The notes beneath the pieces are model-generated. The model saw only the letters and a program-made list of their open reading frames with translations, was not told the origin of the DNA and did no database searches. Of a stretch of 64,000 nt of DNA, positions 1-11,386 are shown one piece after another. Where the stretch lies: positions 124,001 to 188,000 of the forward strand of contig CM056879.1 in assembly GCA_029876055.1 (NCBI GenBank), in the 5' to 3' direction. Both the position numbers and the translations under genes were made by a program. The number at the start of each line of letters is the position of its first letter. Within the stretch, counting starts at the first letter, position 1. The stretch comes from Madurella fahalii (Eukaryota > Ascomycota > Sordariomycetes > Sordariales).

Positions 1-1570
1 CGTTAACCCACTCCCAAGAGAGATATCTTCAACGTAGAAACATGAGACTGTAAGATTGACGACGTGGGGTACAAGCTTGGTGGTGCGAGAGGTTTGACTT
101 CCTGTGACGCTGCTTATTAGGAGCCACATCCACTGGGAAGAAGATCACTCGCATGCAAGTGGGCCCAACGGCTGACCGCCTCCACATATCCGAGCAGAGA
201 TGGAAGCTTGGAACTACTGTCATCCAGTGTTCGAAATCTTGCTCCACGACGCGTGTTCATCCGAATGGGAAAACAACGGCTAGACCATGATTCTAGTGCC
301 AACACACAAGGTCGCGATACGCTGACGGGCGATATATTGGAGACAATAGAGCCATTCAAATTTCACATCACTCATCAACGGCGCACTCGAAAACTCCAGT
401 CAGGTGCGTCGCTCCACACAGATCGCGCTGGTCATCACGAACCGTGCCAACGTTCCACCCGCTTGGCCGGATTGGGGACAGGATGATCCTATTGGCCCCT
501 TCAACCCGCCACCGTTGACCAAGCCCAACAGGTCGACGCAGTTTTTCCTGAATCATCACAGCGAATCGCGCTGTGGAGATTTTCGTCGGACCAGCGACTG
601 GTCGGCAAAAATTGATTGGGTCGTAGAGGCTCCGGCTCCGGCTTTCAGCAGGGCCTGAGGCCTGAGACCCCGAGGCCAACCACGAGCCACCCATCTCTGC
701 GAGAACCCGCGCCCAACCGACTTGGAGCGTACTGCGAACATACAAGTGCCCGATTACACGTGGTGCCAGTGGCGCTATCGCAAATACTTGCTACTCCGAC
801 GTTCGACCGCCCACGTAATTGCACGGGCGGTCTGGCGACCTTCCCCCAAGACCCTTTAGGAGCACGTAGCATCGCGAGTTGGTGAGGCGGAAGCACCCTG
901 GCTGCCCGCTGCCCGGCCTCACAGCCTGGAGATCCGACGGGCATCATTCGTCGAGCACATCCGGCGAGACACCAACTGCTTACACCCAGCCACCAAGGTT
1001 CAAGAAGGACCCGTATGTGCGACTTTCTCGGAGCCGGGTGCACTGATTATAACCGCCAAAGCTCGGAGCTGGAACAGGTGACAACATAAGTTGGATCTCT
1101 CCGCTATCACCTGCGGCCGTCAGTTCGGAATCTCTGCTACCGCGGCTCCGTTCCCGCGGTTACAAGAACTCGGTGCCAGCCGCCAGGCTGGGGCATACCC
1201 ACTCATCAACTGCCGCCTGTGCTGGGCTTGCCGCTCCCCGGCCACCACCACATCCATTGTCTGGACCGGCTGGACTGTGCTTGCGTCTACACTAGCCCCG
1301 CAAGGCATGGGATTTCACCCCATCCAGCACACACTGCGGCGGGCACCCAATTGACAACCATCCCTGTCAATGCCACACAACCTCGCTGCAAGCTCCTCCC
1401 ATTGCCGTGTCTGATCCCAAACAACAAAATTGTCGGCCCCGCCACCTCTCTTCCCGCACCAACACCTGATCAAGCATCCGACCACCTCCATTAACTCGCA
1501 TGCTCGACATTGCAGCCTCTATCGAGGTTCGAAGCTGACCCAGCACGATACTCATGTTCGCGAAGCTCCT
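1..1570. other. Gene-free upstream stretch
   Basis: No reading frame here has recognisable protein content. Overlapping open frames on both strands are short and GC-driven, and none shows a domain, signal peptide or splice-supported extension. The last few hundred bases probably hold the promoter and 5' leader of the gene starting at 1571. A gene truncated by the left window edge cannot be excluded. Confidence 0.5.
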
Positions 1571-3257
1571 ATGACGCCAAAATTAAAACCATTGCTGCTT
1601 CCGCAGCTCGTAGAAGAGCGGAGGAAGCTGGACGTGCAACACGCCAACGATGGCGAGCATGCGTACGTTTGCTATACCTACAACTCGTCCTCATCCGACC
1701 TCGCTTCACCGTCACCGATCACGCCGACTTTCTCGCGCACCGGTCACTCGAGATTCTCCGGGTCTGTTTCTTCGCTCGAGATTACAACGTCGTCATGCTC
1801 CGAAAGTCCAACATCGCCCCCCTCAGTACCACAGGCGCTGCATGGAAACAAAAACAGCAAGTCACCATTACCAGATGTGCAAGAAGAGCCGCCGGAGAGG
1901 GAAGAGGGGGACAGTATGGCCGCGTCCGAGCACAGCGACGACGAGTTCAACCTTTACGACTGCTTGTGTGAGTCATGGAGCCCCGCTGCAGCCCTTCTCT
2001 ATTCTCTAACGTGTTTATCGGCAATCAGGTGATGTCTCCTGCTCGCGCCATGGCGATCTAGTGCAAAGCGCGACCGTCCACTCTTACATGGCATCAGACT
2101 TTGATTACGACCTGGGCTTTTTGAGCGACGGCGACTTGAATTCGAGTCCCCGGCAAACGAAGAGGCGCCATGGGTCTGATGCAAGCTTTTCACGCTGGGG
2201 CACAAAATTGGGTTCGAAACTGCAGAGCTGGCGGTCCCCATCCACGCCGAGGCGACACTATCCGACTTTCTCGCCTGCGTCCGATCCTTCTCTGGTAGAC
2301 CAGCGGCCAAGCTTCTCCCGAGCCCCGTCAAGCAGGTCCTCATCAGTTTCCGCTCCGGCACACGGTGCTTCAGACCGCGGGCAAGATTCGACTCTACCAG
2401 CGACACCGGCGCTTTCGTTTTATGAAAGCGCCGAAAGCATTGCGATCCCTTCGCCCCTTGTTACCATGCCCGCAATGTTGGGTAAAAGTCTAGAGCGCGA
2501 GCGCGCTACGGCAACGACCCCCCTTCTACCACCCCTCTTGACCGACACGCCTGCTTGCCATTCCGGACCACAGTCGCTTCAGACGTCGCCGCTGCAATCT
2601 CCGTCGGTGGTGCCGTCTCCGGTTCCTGGGATGTCAGTGTCGAAATCGTATCCCACGCCACCCCTCAGCACCAAGGCCTCTGTCTCCTCCATTCGCCGCG
2701 GGGCCGCTTCGAACAGCTTCAACGATGCCCCGTCTCCGGTGCCTTGTTTCTTCGACCACCAGGATTCTTGGTCCGACCGGCTCGGCCATGCCAACTTTAC
2801 AATCGAGCCCAAGCCATATACACCCGAAACGGCCGATATCGCGACCTTGCAGGCGTTTCGCGCGAACTGGAGCCTTGCTCGGACAAACTACGCTAAACAC
2901 CTTGTGCGGACCGGCGAACACTACGGGGCTACATCCAAGACATACGCGCTGACGGAAGCCAAGTGGGCCGAAGTTGAGGGTGAATGGAAGCAGAGAGAGG
3001 TAGACCTCATTCAGCGGCTGGATGGGGCCTCTTTGGTGGCTTCACGGCTCCAGCGCACATCCGAAGATACGCTCCCTTCCGCAATCCCGCGGATGCTAAG
3101 CAGCGACGGCGGGAAGTTTCCGGAACTCGGGGATGTCGAGATTGTCGGGCCGATGGTGCGCGATGCCGTCATGGCCCGCGATGGCCAGGATGAAAAGAAA
3201 ATCAGTGCCTCGGTTTGGTTCAGGAGTCTCGCTGGGAAAGTCGGCTTGCGCAAATAG
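1571..3257 (+). CDS. Ser/Pro-rich protein of unknown function
   Basis: Two exons (1571-1967, 2029-3257) joined by a 61-bp intron with a GTGAGT donor, a CTAAC branch site and a CAG acceptor. The join restores the frame through a Cys codon and gives about 541 residues. The start is the first ATG of the frame; the open frame upstream contains no other ATG. Most of the protein is low-complexity Ser/Pro/Thr sequence with acidic patches (around residues 95-130), so probably disordered. The C-terminal ~140 residues are more ordered, with a Trp/Tyr-rich helical segment (around residues 415-470, containing FRANWSLARTNYAKHL) that resembles a conserved region in otherwise disordered hypothetical proteins of filamentous ascomycetes. 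No catalytic motif, signal peptide or membrane segment is visible. I do not recognise a function. A regulatory or scaffold role would be a guess. Confidence 0.75.
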
Positions 3258-6200
3258 CCGTCCCCCGAACGCTACCACAGCCTTCCACTATCACCGCCGA
3301 CGGATCTCGCTCTCTTAATGCAGCCGGCTCGATACAGATGATCTAACGAAGAAGATGACGCTTTCTTCAGACCCTATTCCTTCGCCGCGCCCTTTTTTTA
3401 CCTGTTCCTGTTTCTCGGCTCAAGATACCCATCGGTTAACATGACCAATTGGCTGGCACCTGAAAACAAAAAGACACGGATGAGCGCTTGTGAATATCCC
3501 CTTGTTCCTTACCCATGTCATCATTACTGTCGCGCGGCAGTTTACACTTTATTCTTTAAATTTTGTTGTCTAGACCTTATTGGAGCACCATGAGATGTTT
3601 GGCAGCAGCAGCAGTCTGTACACAAGCAAGCATCCCTCAACCCGGCGAGGGCAATCACGTGGTTCGGAAAACTCGACATCATGACTATTCGGAATAGATG
3701 GAGTGGAGTTTGGAGTTTTTACAGCGCTCCATATGGGAGTTCATTATCGTCGCTGAGATCTTGGGGTCGGGGCCGGGGTCCAGCTACTTCACACTGCGGA
3801 AAGGAGGAGTGCAGGGGTCAGGCTGCTGCGCAACACCTTGTTTGTACCCCATTCCATGTAAAATTTGACACTGGGGCTGTTACGAATGTGTTATACGATT
3901 CCGCTGTGATGGGATTGCGCGACAACGGAAGGAACTTCTCGTTCGCCGGCTACAGGCATGGAGCGGCTGTGTAATGATTGGAAAGGTTGGCGAAAAGGGG
4001 AACCCCAGGACATATGCGGGATTCCCCCCACCGCTCGCATCTAGGCCGGTGCCCAGGGAGAATAATCCACTGAATAACTTGAAGAAACGTGCCTCACTCG
4101 CTTTTACTCCTCTCAGCGTTGAGGAAGTGATTCTCAGTTCATCCCGTGGTCCCTTCCGCGCAGAGAGAGACCATGGTTAGCTACTGGCACATAGAACACG
4201 TGGCTGCCGGCAGGGGCCTGTTCCAGCAGTACACCACCAGCGGCTGGTGGCAGTCCGTACTATGTTTCGTGCTCCCGAGCTTCTCGCCCTGCGAGTTTAG
4301 CGTGGGGGATCACGCCAATAGCAGACATTAGGTCTTTACCTAGAAGATGGCAGATAAATGAGGCATCGTTTGAGCTGTCATTGTCAACGGTATAAAAACA
4401 CGTTTAAAGAGGGTCCCATAATCGGAACAAGACGGCATCTTTTGATACCCTCTGCAGACCTCGAGAGCGAACACGAGAACATTTATAACTCTGAAGCGAT
4501 GTGTTTCGCATGCTCGCCACGGCTGTCCAGGTAGAAAGCACGAGAAGGTTTTGAAGCAGAGTAAAGTACTGCCCGTATTTACCGGACTAATCGGACCGGC
4601 CACAGCCTGCTTCGTTCGAACATGACACTTAGACCTCTCCCTACATCAGGTGGCTAGGGAGCATGTACATTTTGTTCATATTTACGATCCTACCTAAGTA
4701 CCTACTCGTCACGTCTTACATTTCAACAACGGTCACTGCCTTAGGCACTCATGGGACCAGATCCTAAAACGCTCGGTAAACACGGCTCGAGGAACAGAAA
4801 TAGCTAAACGTGGTTACTTTAACTTAGTTTACAGGATGCATTACAATACCTCTTTGCGAGGCTTGCCCCAGCAAGTTTATAGAAATATTTTACTGCTCTA
4901 TGCTTAGTCTGGCTCCTGTCTACCAAGTCGATTGCCCATTACTTTATCTACCTAGCTGTTCCTTGTATCGGACCATAGGGGGCCACTAGAGCGTATTTTA
5001 CGGGACTGGAGTGGCCAAGCTTCGTTCCGAGGAATGCCGGATGCAAGATGCAAGATGCAAGGTTTCATCCTCTCTTGTGCTACCGGGGAAAGGTTTGGAA
5101 CATGCCTAAGTGCTAACTAGGGATGCACAGCCGTTACGCAAACCAGCCCACCGGAAGACACCATATGTGCTCCAGCCTAGCGCCCGGTAATGCCAACCAA
5201 TCTGGTGAACAACCGAAAGATGTAGGTCCCCGTCGCGCTGACGCGTACACTATGACATGCATCTGGTTAATACTGGCCAAGCCAACGACTCTGGGGCCCA
5301 TAAGCAGGGAGGATCGCTTAGGTAAAGATCAAAGGTCAAGGCGCTGTTAGTCTTGGGAGCAGACATTGTGCTTCATTTCATGTCCTCTCTTCGTTTCCTG
5401 ACCGATAACGTGCCGTGTAGTTGATACCTGGCCGGCTGCGGCACGCTTGATAATCGTGTAACCAACCGACTTCTCTCAAATCTGGGAGGTATGTCGGGTA
5501 GAATTATTGGAATATGTGTCACGTCGAGGCGGCTGTCGCGATGCTCGAGGTATTGGGTAATAGAAAACGACCTCATCGGCTGTGGATCGGATTTCGCACA
5601 GATAGGTAAGGACTACCAATGTTGCTATTGGCCGTTTTACGAGTGACGAAGGCTAAATCATTGACCCCCTGACGCAACGCACCTCTAGTAGTAACAGGGT
5701 AACCAGGAATCCAGTGTTGTTCAGCAATGTAGCGCGTTTATGACCATACCAATGCCCACTGCATGCTAACGCGCATAGGTTGCAAGAACCATTCAGTGAC
5801 GTACACAACCGTGAATACTGGCGTGCGCGTAGATTTTTAATATGTTCCTTTCAGACACCTGTCGTGTGTATCCTCCTCGTATCACAAACCAGAAATACGT
5901 TGCTTTCAGCAAATATTGATCCAAATGAGTAAACTTGGCGGTGTCCATTCGCTCGGCAGGGGGGCATTGACGTTGCTGAAACTATTCAAGAATGATATAA
6001 GTAACAAGTACCTTAGCCAACGAAACATCGAAGTCCAGCAAGAGTGGATAGAACGAGAGCCGCCGCCGTGTTGGCCTTGGTTGTTTTCGGTACATGAAGG
6101 TCATGGCAGTGTGTTTTAAGTGACCTTTCGAGGCATTCTGCTTTGGGATAACGAGGGACAATGGCACGGTGAAGTTCTACTGACAGTTGATGATATCATG

Positions 6201-6410
6201 ATTATCAGCCACCCTGTCGAATCCAGAATACAACAAAGGCACGACTACCATATTTTAGGAAGCCATATCTCCAGACATGAGATGGATGTTCTTTCCGGAT
6301 GCCCCAGCGGCAGCGAAAGTGAGCAGCGGACCGACGTTCCCGTGCCCCTCTTCAACGCATCTGCAAGAAGCACAACAAATAAGAGTTGTTTCACGATACC
6401 CACATTCGCC
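3258..6410. other. 3.2 kb gene-free stretch
   Basis: Composition is mixed, with moderately AT-rich patches after about 4.6 kb. Open frames are short, unspliceable into anything recognisable, and lack conserved motifs. A three-copy 7-bp repeat (GATGCAA type) sits near 5041. No terminal inverted repeats or transposase fragments were seen by eye. Confidence 0.45.
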
Positions 6411-7061
6411 ATGGGTGCCGTGTCAAAGACGATCCTAGTCGCTCTGCGGATCTGACAATTCGTTTCTTCCATTATTGTGCTAGGAATCTTAGCCCGTTTC
6501 CTCCACTACGCTGCCATGGGCGGCGCAGCGAGGGACGGCCGCATCATCTATGACATTATTGTTGCGTCCATCAGCACGATCTTCTCCCTGGTGTTCATAG
6601 CACCGCTTATGTACGCGTTTCTGGCATTCCCAGCCGACTTTGCACTGTACGTGATGTGGTTGGTCGCCTTTTGCCTTCTTATTACGGTAAGTTGTCAGTG
6701 TCCATATTTCAGTCATGCTTCCCAACCTGAGATCTGACCATTTCCCCAGCGAACCGGCACACACACATGCAGCGCAAATTGGTTCAGTTATTAGGCTTAC
6801 TACTGGGGCGGATGGTGGGGACGCCCCGGGCCTTTTATTCTTACAGGATGCGGCTCTTGGAGGACCGTCCTGGCCTTTTCTTTTATGCTTTTAATCGCAT
6901 TCCTGGCCAGTGCGATGCTGGTAAGTGAGATTCATTGCCAAATTGCCGTGCTCTCATCCATGAATTGGTACACGTTCTCTGACTAAGATGAATGAAAGGG
7001 AGCTGTCGTCGTGGGTAGACGGTATTCCAAGAACAGGAGAGAGAAGGAAGTACGTCACTGA
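6411..7061 (+). pseudogene. MARVEL-like four-TM membrane protein, disrupted by two in-frame stops
   Basis: A three-exon model (6411-6686, 6750-6920, 6999-7061) gives about 169 codons with perfect phase-0 introns (GTAAGT donors). The architecture is typical of small fungal MARVEL-domain proteins: TM1 near residues 6-33, TM2 near 43-70, TM3 near 75-92, a Cys/Trp/Tyr-rich loop (GTHTCSANWFSY, then AYYWGGWW), TM4 near 125-150 and a short basic tail ending RREKEVRH. Two stop codons interrupt an otherwise conserved frame: TGA at 6453-6455 in TM1 and TAG at 6792-6794 in the Trp/Tyr-rich loop. Both are one transition away from a sense codon (CGA or TGG; TGG). The splice sites and the frame after each stop remain intact, so inactivation is recent, or the stops are tolerated (see findings). 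An alternative start at ATG 6516 would skip the TGA but lose TM1. Confidence 0.7.
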
Positions 7062-8507
7062 ATCAAATACCTCACAAGTGTGTGTGAATATTAACAATCT
7101 CATACTACAGTTTGGATGGAAGCCCCCAGACGTCACAGGTGGGCGGCGCCGGGGACCCAGGCGGTGCTGGCCGGACGACTCCAGGCGCACAGACAGGCCA
7201 GCCTGGCAGCTATGTGTGAGGCCAGGCATCGAGAGCGGATTTGTCGGATCTGGGGGCCGGTGAGGCCCTTAACATCACGTTGGGTAATGGATGAGGCGGA
7301 TTGATCGCTCCCATATTCTTATCTCAGCATGCACTCTTTTGTGAAAGCTATGTAAAAATCCAGCTTTGACAGTAGATTCCTGGGGTAGATTGCATAATTC
7401 CGAGTGGAGACACGAGTGAATCTGAGTCTCGAAAGCGAGTGGGAGGAAGTATGGAAAAAGAGAGGGGGGAGGGGGGGGGGAGGAAAGAAAAGAAGAGAAA
7501 AGAGAAAAGAAAAGTGGAAAGACAGAAAGAGAAATGGGCTTTGTCCGTGATTTCTAATAAGTCGTCAGTGTGTATGCGTGCGAAAGCCTCTCCGGATTCG
7601 GATGGGAAACGTAGTGCTTGGCAGACAATCAGCTGCCTGCCGGGTTAAAGATGCGCTGCTAGCCCATGATCTATTGGGGCACCAACGTTGGAATCACCTC
7701 ATGTCATTATGGAATCGCACCAAACTCGGGAAGGGCATTGGCGGGACAGGGAAGACACAACGTGCTTGGGTGCCTGGTGGATCGATGGCTGGCTTGATAA
7801 GGGTGGGTCCTATGCGGGCAACGGAGCTTGGCCGAGCACCCACTGTGCAGAGACAGCATCTGCGGGCTTCCACCGACCACATGGCAAAACATTTGACCGC
7901 ACCGCTCGGTGAATCGGTCGTGACTTTACTAGCTCTGAGCCCAACGAGGAAGGTGCTCACGCTCTTGCCTGGCGTTCTAGGTGAAGCGCTGTGATGGCTT
8001 GACCAGCCGGGGCCCGGGGTTGCTGTCCTGCGGGAAGAAACGGGTGGGGGGTGGGGTGGCGAGAACGGGCGCCGAGTGGGATGGCGTGTTTGGGATTTCC
8101 TTCGTACTGTACATACTCCGGGCTTCGGATCCCCGGTCCACTGCTGCGAGATCTAGGTTTCTCATTGGCCGCGCCTCAAGGTTGGCGCATGGAGGGCTGT
8201 CCATGTGCAGCAAATTCCGAGCTTGTGAAAACCCCCATCGACTCTCTGGTGGCCCATCTCGGTCGGTTTCCCTCCTTGACTTCAGCAACCCGCTCACGAA
8301 ACGCTCAATTCTCCTCCCTCGACCTGTCCTTTCCGTCCATCTGGCAACCAGACGGCAGCCCTGCTCATTGAACCCCAGACTACCGCTAGGACAGCAATCG
8401 TCGCGAGGAGAAAAGTAAGCGTCTGAGCGTCAGCATTGCACACCTCCGAAATCCGCTGCGGCCATCCCGATCTCCGTTTCGCAAAACACACTCTCCCGAC
8501 CACTACC
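7062..8507. other. Gene-free stretch with purine-rich tract
   Basis: No supportable coding region. The notable feature is a strand-biased purine run around 7430-7535. The last ~100 bp is the likely 5' leader and promoter of the KGD4 gene. Confidence 0.45.
7430..7535. repeat. Polypurine tract (AG-rich low complexity)
   Basis: About 100 bases are almost entirely A and G on the plus strand, including runs of ten G and many AAG/GAAA units. Such mirror-like homopurine DNA can adopt triplex structures. It also creates spurious Lys/Glu-rich open frames, which I did not annotate as genes. Confidence 0.8.
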
Positions 8508-8985
8508 ATGTTCACCACCAGGGTCCTGCGCCAGGCTGCCCAGCACGCTGAGCGCACTCCTTCCATCAAGTTCATCGGCAAGCGGACTGTTCCTGGTATG
8601 TCCACGGCGCGGATGAGGCCCACACAATCTTTGACATGTGGCTGGGAATGGCTAACTTGATCTTGTGGCAGCGTCCGTCGACCACTCTCCGCAGCCCCAT
8701 CCCGCATCGCCCACGCGCTCGCTCCCGGCGTCTTTCACAAGCGGCTCGTCGCACGCATCATTCAGCGCCTATCGCGACCACGCTCAGCAATTCGGCCCTC
8801 TCCGCAAGACCATTAAGTCCAATGCAGGTGTTGGCGGAGCTGCCGGATCCGAGCTCGGCCCTGTCGTTCCGCCCAAGGGTGTCTACTTCGATCGAAATGA
8901 GCTCCCCCCGCGCTTTCACCGTCAGCCGCTCACCCTCGCCGAGATCGAAGCTGTCGAGACAGGCGGCGCGGCAGCCTTTGCATGA
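8508..8985 (+). CDS. KGD4: Mitochondrial KGD4/YMR31 protein, 2-oxoglutarate dehydrogenase subunit
   Basis: Two exons (8508-8595, 8672-8985) separated by a 76-bp intron with a GTATGT donor, GCTAAC branch site and CAG acceptor; about 133 residues, close to the ~120-130 usual for this family. The N-terminus MFTTRVLRQAAQ is a basic amphipathic mitochondrial presequence. It is followed by family hallmarks: IKFIGKRTVP, the VDHSPQPHPASPT segment, and the C-terminal GPVVPPKGVYFDRNELPPRFHR followed by an acidic helix. The family was first named as mitochondrial ribosomal protein YMR31. It is now known to tether the E3 lipoamide dehydrogenase to the E1-E2 core of the 2-oxoglutarate dehydrogenase complex in the matrix. 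The assignment rests on recalled family motifs, not a search. Confidence 0.88.
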
Positions 8986-9876
8986 GCGTAATATAAACTC
9001 GATCTTCATTTCTCTTTCACCCAGCGTCGGACTGGGTACCATTCTAGCGAGCGCCTCCCAGGACTCAGAGGTTCCACGATTTTGAGATGAGCGTCAAGAT
9101 CAAAGATACCAGGTTACCGCCAATCGACGATGCACGCACACTGTATGAGAGCGACAGCATCAAGGACGTGTGCACAAAGCAATAAGACGGCGCACGGGAC
9201 ACGGCTCAGCCGGTTGAGAGCACACCATTCTGCCTCGATTAGCAAATGACCGCCTTTCTTTTGTCGTATACGTTAAGTGCTGGCTTGAAGGACGCTCCCG
9301 GGCCGGCACTTGAGGACTTACACGAAGCGGAAGCATTTTGATGGCGTATACCCAAGGGCCTCAGCGCCGGATGAGCCAGCTGGGGAGGATCTAGCTCAGC
9401 ATAGATAACCACGGATAGGAATTTCTTTTCCAAACCCCATGAATCACCATATCCCCTCGGCTGTCGTGACTGAGAACTGCTGTAGAGAATTGATAGTATG
9501 CAACATGCGACATAGACAACTCCACTGACACGCTGTGCGGAATGCTGTCGCAGCAAAACTGTTTTGTCATAGTTGTAAGGGTTATGCTTTAATGATCCTG
9601 CTGTCGCACGTCCATTTCCAGTGGATAGGCGTTGGTTTTGCTGCATACGCGCAGGTGGTTGCTTTGGGAAACTGGAAGAACCCGCTCGTTTCGACTTAAC
9701 CGTCCCGTATCCTCGGTCCCGCATGACCAGAAGCGCCCGCAGCACCTGTCGGCGCGATAGAGGGGCGGGGTTCGGAGCTGGTGGGCACGGGCCAAGCATA
9801 GGGCCCCACCGGGCGGTCCAACGGCCGTGAACTCGAGACGCTTCGGGCCGTGACAGCTGTTGAAATCAAATTTACC
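8986..9876. other. Intergenic: KGD4 3' end and CYT2 promoter side
   Basis: Nothing recognisable is encoded. The longest open frame (minus strand, 9239-9799) has no conserved motif and lies where the CYT2 promoter and leader should be. Confidence 0.45.
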
Positions 9877-10986
9877 ATGATCCCTAAATCCGCAGCCACT
9901 TCAAGCTTCCCAGGAGCTCACATTCCCAGCGCCACTACTCTCGCAGTTCGAGAACTATTAACCCAGGATACCAAGCAACGTGCGAAATTCGAGCTGGCTG
10001 ATTCTCAGGCGCCAGCGGAAAAAGCAGCCCGAACCCCGAAAAGTGATGCACCCATAATGCAAAACGACCTCATCGATACCGTTCTTGTCAGTCGCAAAGA
10101 AGCGACACTTACGGGAGATAGGGCTACCAACACAACCAGCATGAAGCATTCTGGATTGGAAACCGCACAAGCGGTAGACGAGGCGAAGTGCCCCGTGGAC
10201 CACAAAACTCGGGAGGTGTGGTTACAGCAGGCGCGCTCCGCGCCGTCCGCAACAACCGCAGTGGCACGGGATGGGCAAGCAACAAGCGCAACAATACCAG
10301 ATCAGACGAAATCCTCGGCATCAGCTTGGCCTTCGTGGCTACGACTCCCTTCCTTCTCGCGGCAAGGCCAATCACAAGGACACCCCACACCTGATGCCCG
10401 AGCAACCCCTAGCGGACACGCTCAGCTTGACGACTCTCGCGTTATCTCGAGCATCCCCCGTTCATCTGACCCCGGACCGTCGGCATGTCCCGTCAATCAC
10501 GAGCAAGAAACGGGCACGTCGACCAGTGGCCACTGGGTGTACCCGTCAGAGAAGCAGTTCTTCGAGGCCATGAAGAGGAAAGGGTACAACTCAGCGTCGG
10601 CAGCCGACATGAAGACGGTGGTGCCGATCCACAACGCCGTCAACGAGCGGGCGTGGGCAGAGATCCTGAAATGGGAGGCCCCATATGTGGCGCCGGCCAA
10701 CAAGGGATGCGGGGGACCGCGGCTGCACAGTTTCGAGGGATTGAGCCAGACTATGAGTCCGCGGGCGCGCATTAACACCTTGCTGGGGTACACGGCGCCG
10801 TTTGACCGACATGACTGGGTTGTCGACCGGTGCGGGACGAGGGTGGAGTACATCATCGACTTCTACGCTGGGCGCAACGACGGCGCAGGTGCTGGCAAGC
10901 TTAACTTTTACTTGGATGTTCGGCCGAAGTTGAACACTTGGGAAGGGATAAGAATGCGGGCGTTGCGGGCTACCGGTCTAGCGTAA
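9877..10986 (+). CDS. CYT2: Cytochrome c1 heme lyase (holocytochrome c synthase family)
   Basis: Single exon, 369 residues from the ATG at 9877, which has a good context (TTTACCATGA); an open frame upstream has only a GTG. The enzyme attaches heme covalently to apocytochrome in the mitochondrial intermembrane space. Evidence: two Cys-Pro-Val heme-regulatory motifs (KCPVDH near residue 105, ACPVNH near 204). The conserved core then runs WVYPSEKQFFEAMKRKGYN, DMKTVVPIHNAVNERAW (the His of IHN is the heme ligand in characterised members), a Cys-Gly-Gly-Pro segment, LSQTMSPRARINTLLGY, APFDRHDWVVDRCG and NFYLDVRPKLNTWEG. The CGGPRLHSF and VDRCG segments fit the c1-type (CYT2) better than the c-type (CYC3). 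The ~100 residues before the first CPV motif are poorly conserved and longer than in yeast CYT2, so a later start (for example ATG 10141, MKHSGLETAQ) is possible. Confidence 0.88.
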   Translation: MIPKSAATSSFPGAHIPSATTLAVRELLTQDTKQRAKFELADSQAPAEKAARTPKSDAPIMQNDLIDTVLVSRKEATLTGDRATNTTSMKHSGLETAQAVDEAKCPVDHKTREVWLQQARSAPSATTAVARDGQATSATIPDQTKSSASAWPSWLRLPSFSRQGQSQGHPTPDARATPSGHAQLDDSRVISSIPRSSDPGPSACPVNHEQETGTSTSGHWVYPSEKQFFEAMKRKGYNSASAADMKTVVPIHNAVNERAWAEILKWEAPYVAPANKGCGGPRLHSFEGLSQTMSPRARINTLLGYTAPFDRHDWVVDRCGTRVEYIIDFYAGRNDGAGAGKLNFYLDVRPKLNTWEGIRMRALRATGLA

Positions 10987-11386
10987 TGAACCTGGAGACG
11001 AGCCGCCATGCTGTGGAAGCTGGCCCTCAAACTTGTATTTGTACTTGGCTATGTATCATACCACTCAACACATCGTGAGGGGATAAAGAGGGAAGAAGAG
11101 TGCGCGGCGTTTGGTTGGTCGTAGGCAACATCTGAGGGTTACCCGAACCAACAAGTCTCGAGGTTCTGATTTACAAAGGCGCCGATGGCTCGTCATCTAA
11201 ATGCTCGGTATCTCCGAGTATAGTTTACAAGCGTTTGGCATATGCCGTTCCTATTACCAGTGTAACCCGCCCTATTCAAAAATGAAACCATAAGCGCCAT
11301 CGCCGCCTTTGGCGAAATACTCCTGATGCCACGAAGATCATTCTACAGTAAGGAAATAGTGTCTTACCCCGTAACCCGCCGGGCGC
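10987..11386. other. Intergenic between convergent CYT2 and DUF647 genes
   Basis: The two genes converge, so this 400-bp stretch should carry both 3' UTRs. No coding content is visible. Confidence 0.5.

Noticed and set aside
7439..7648. Lys/Glu-rich open frame in the polypurine tract
   Set aside because: Composition artefact of AG-rich DNA; no ordered segment or conserved motif.
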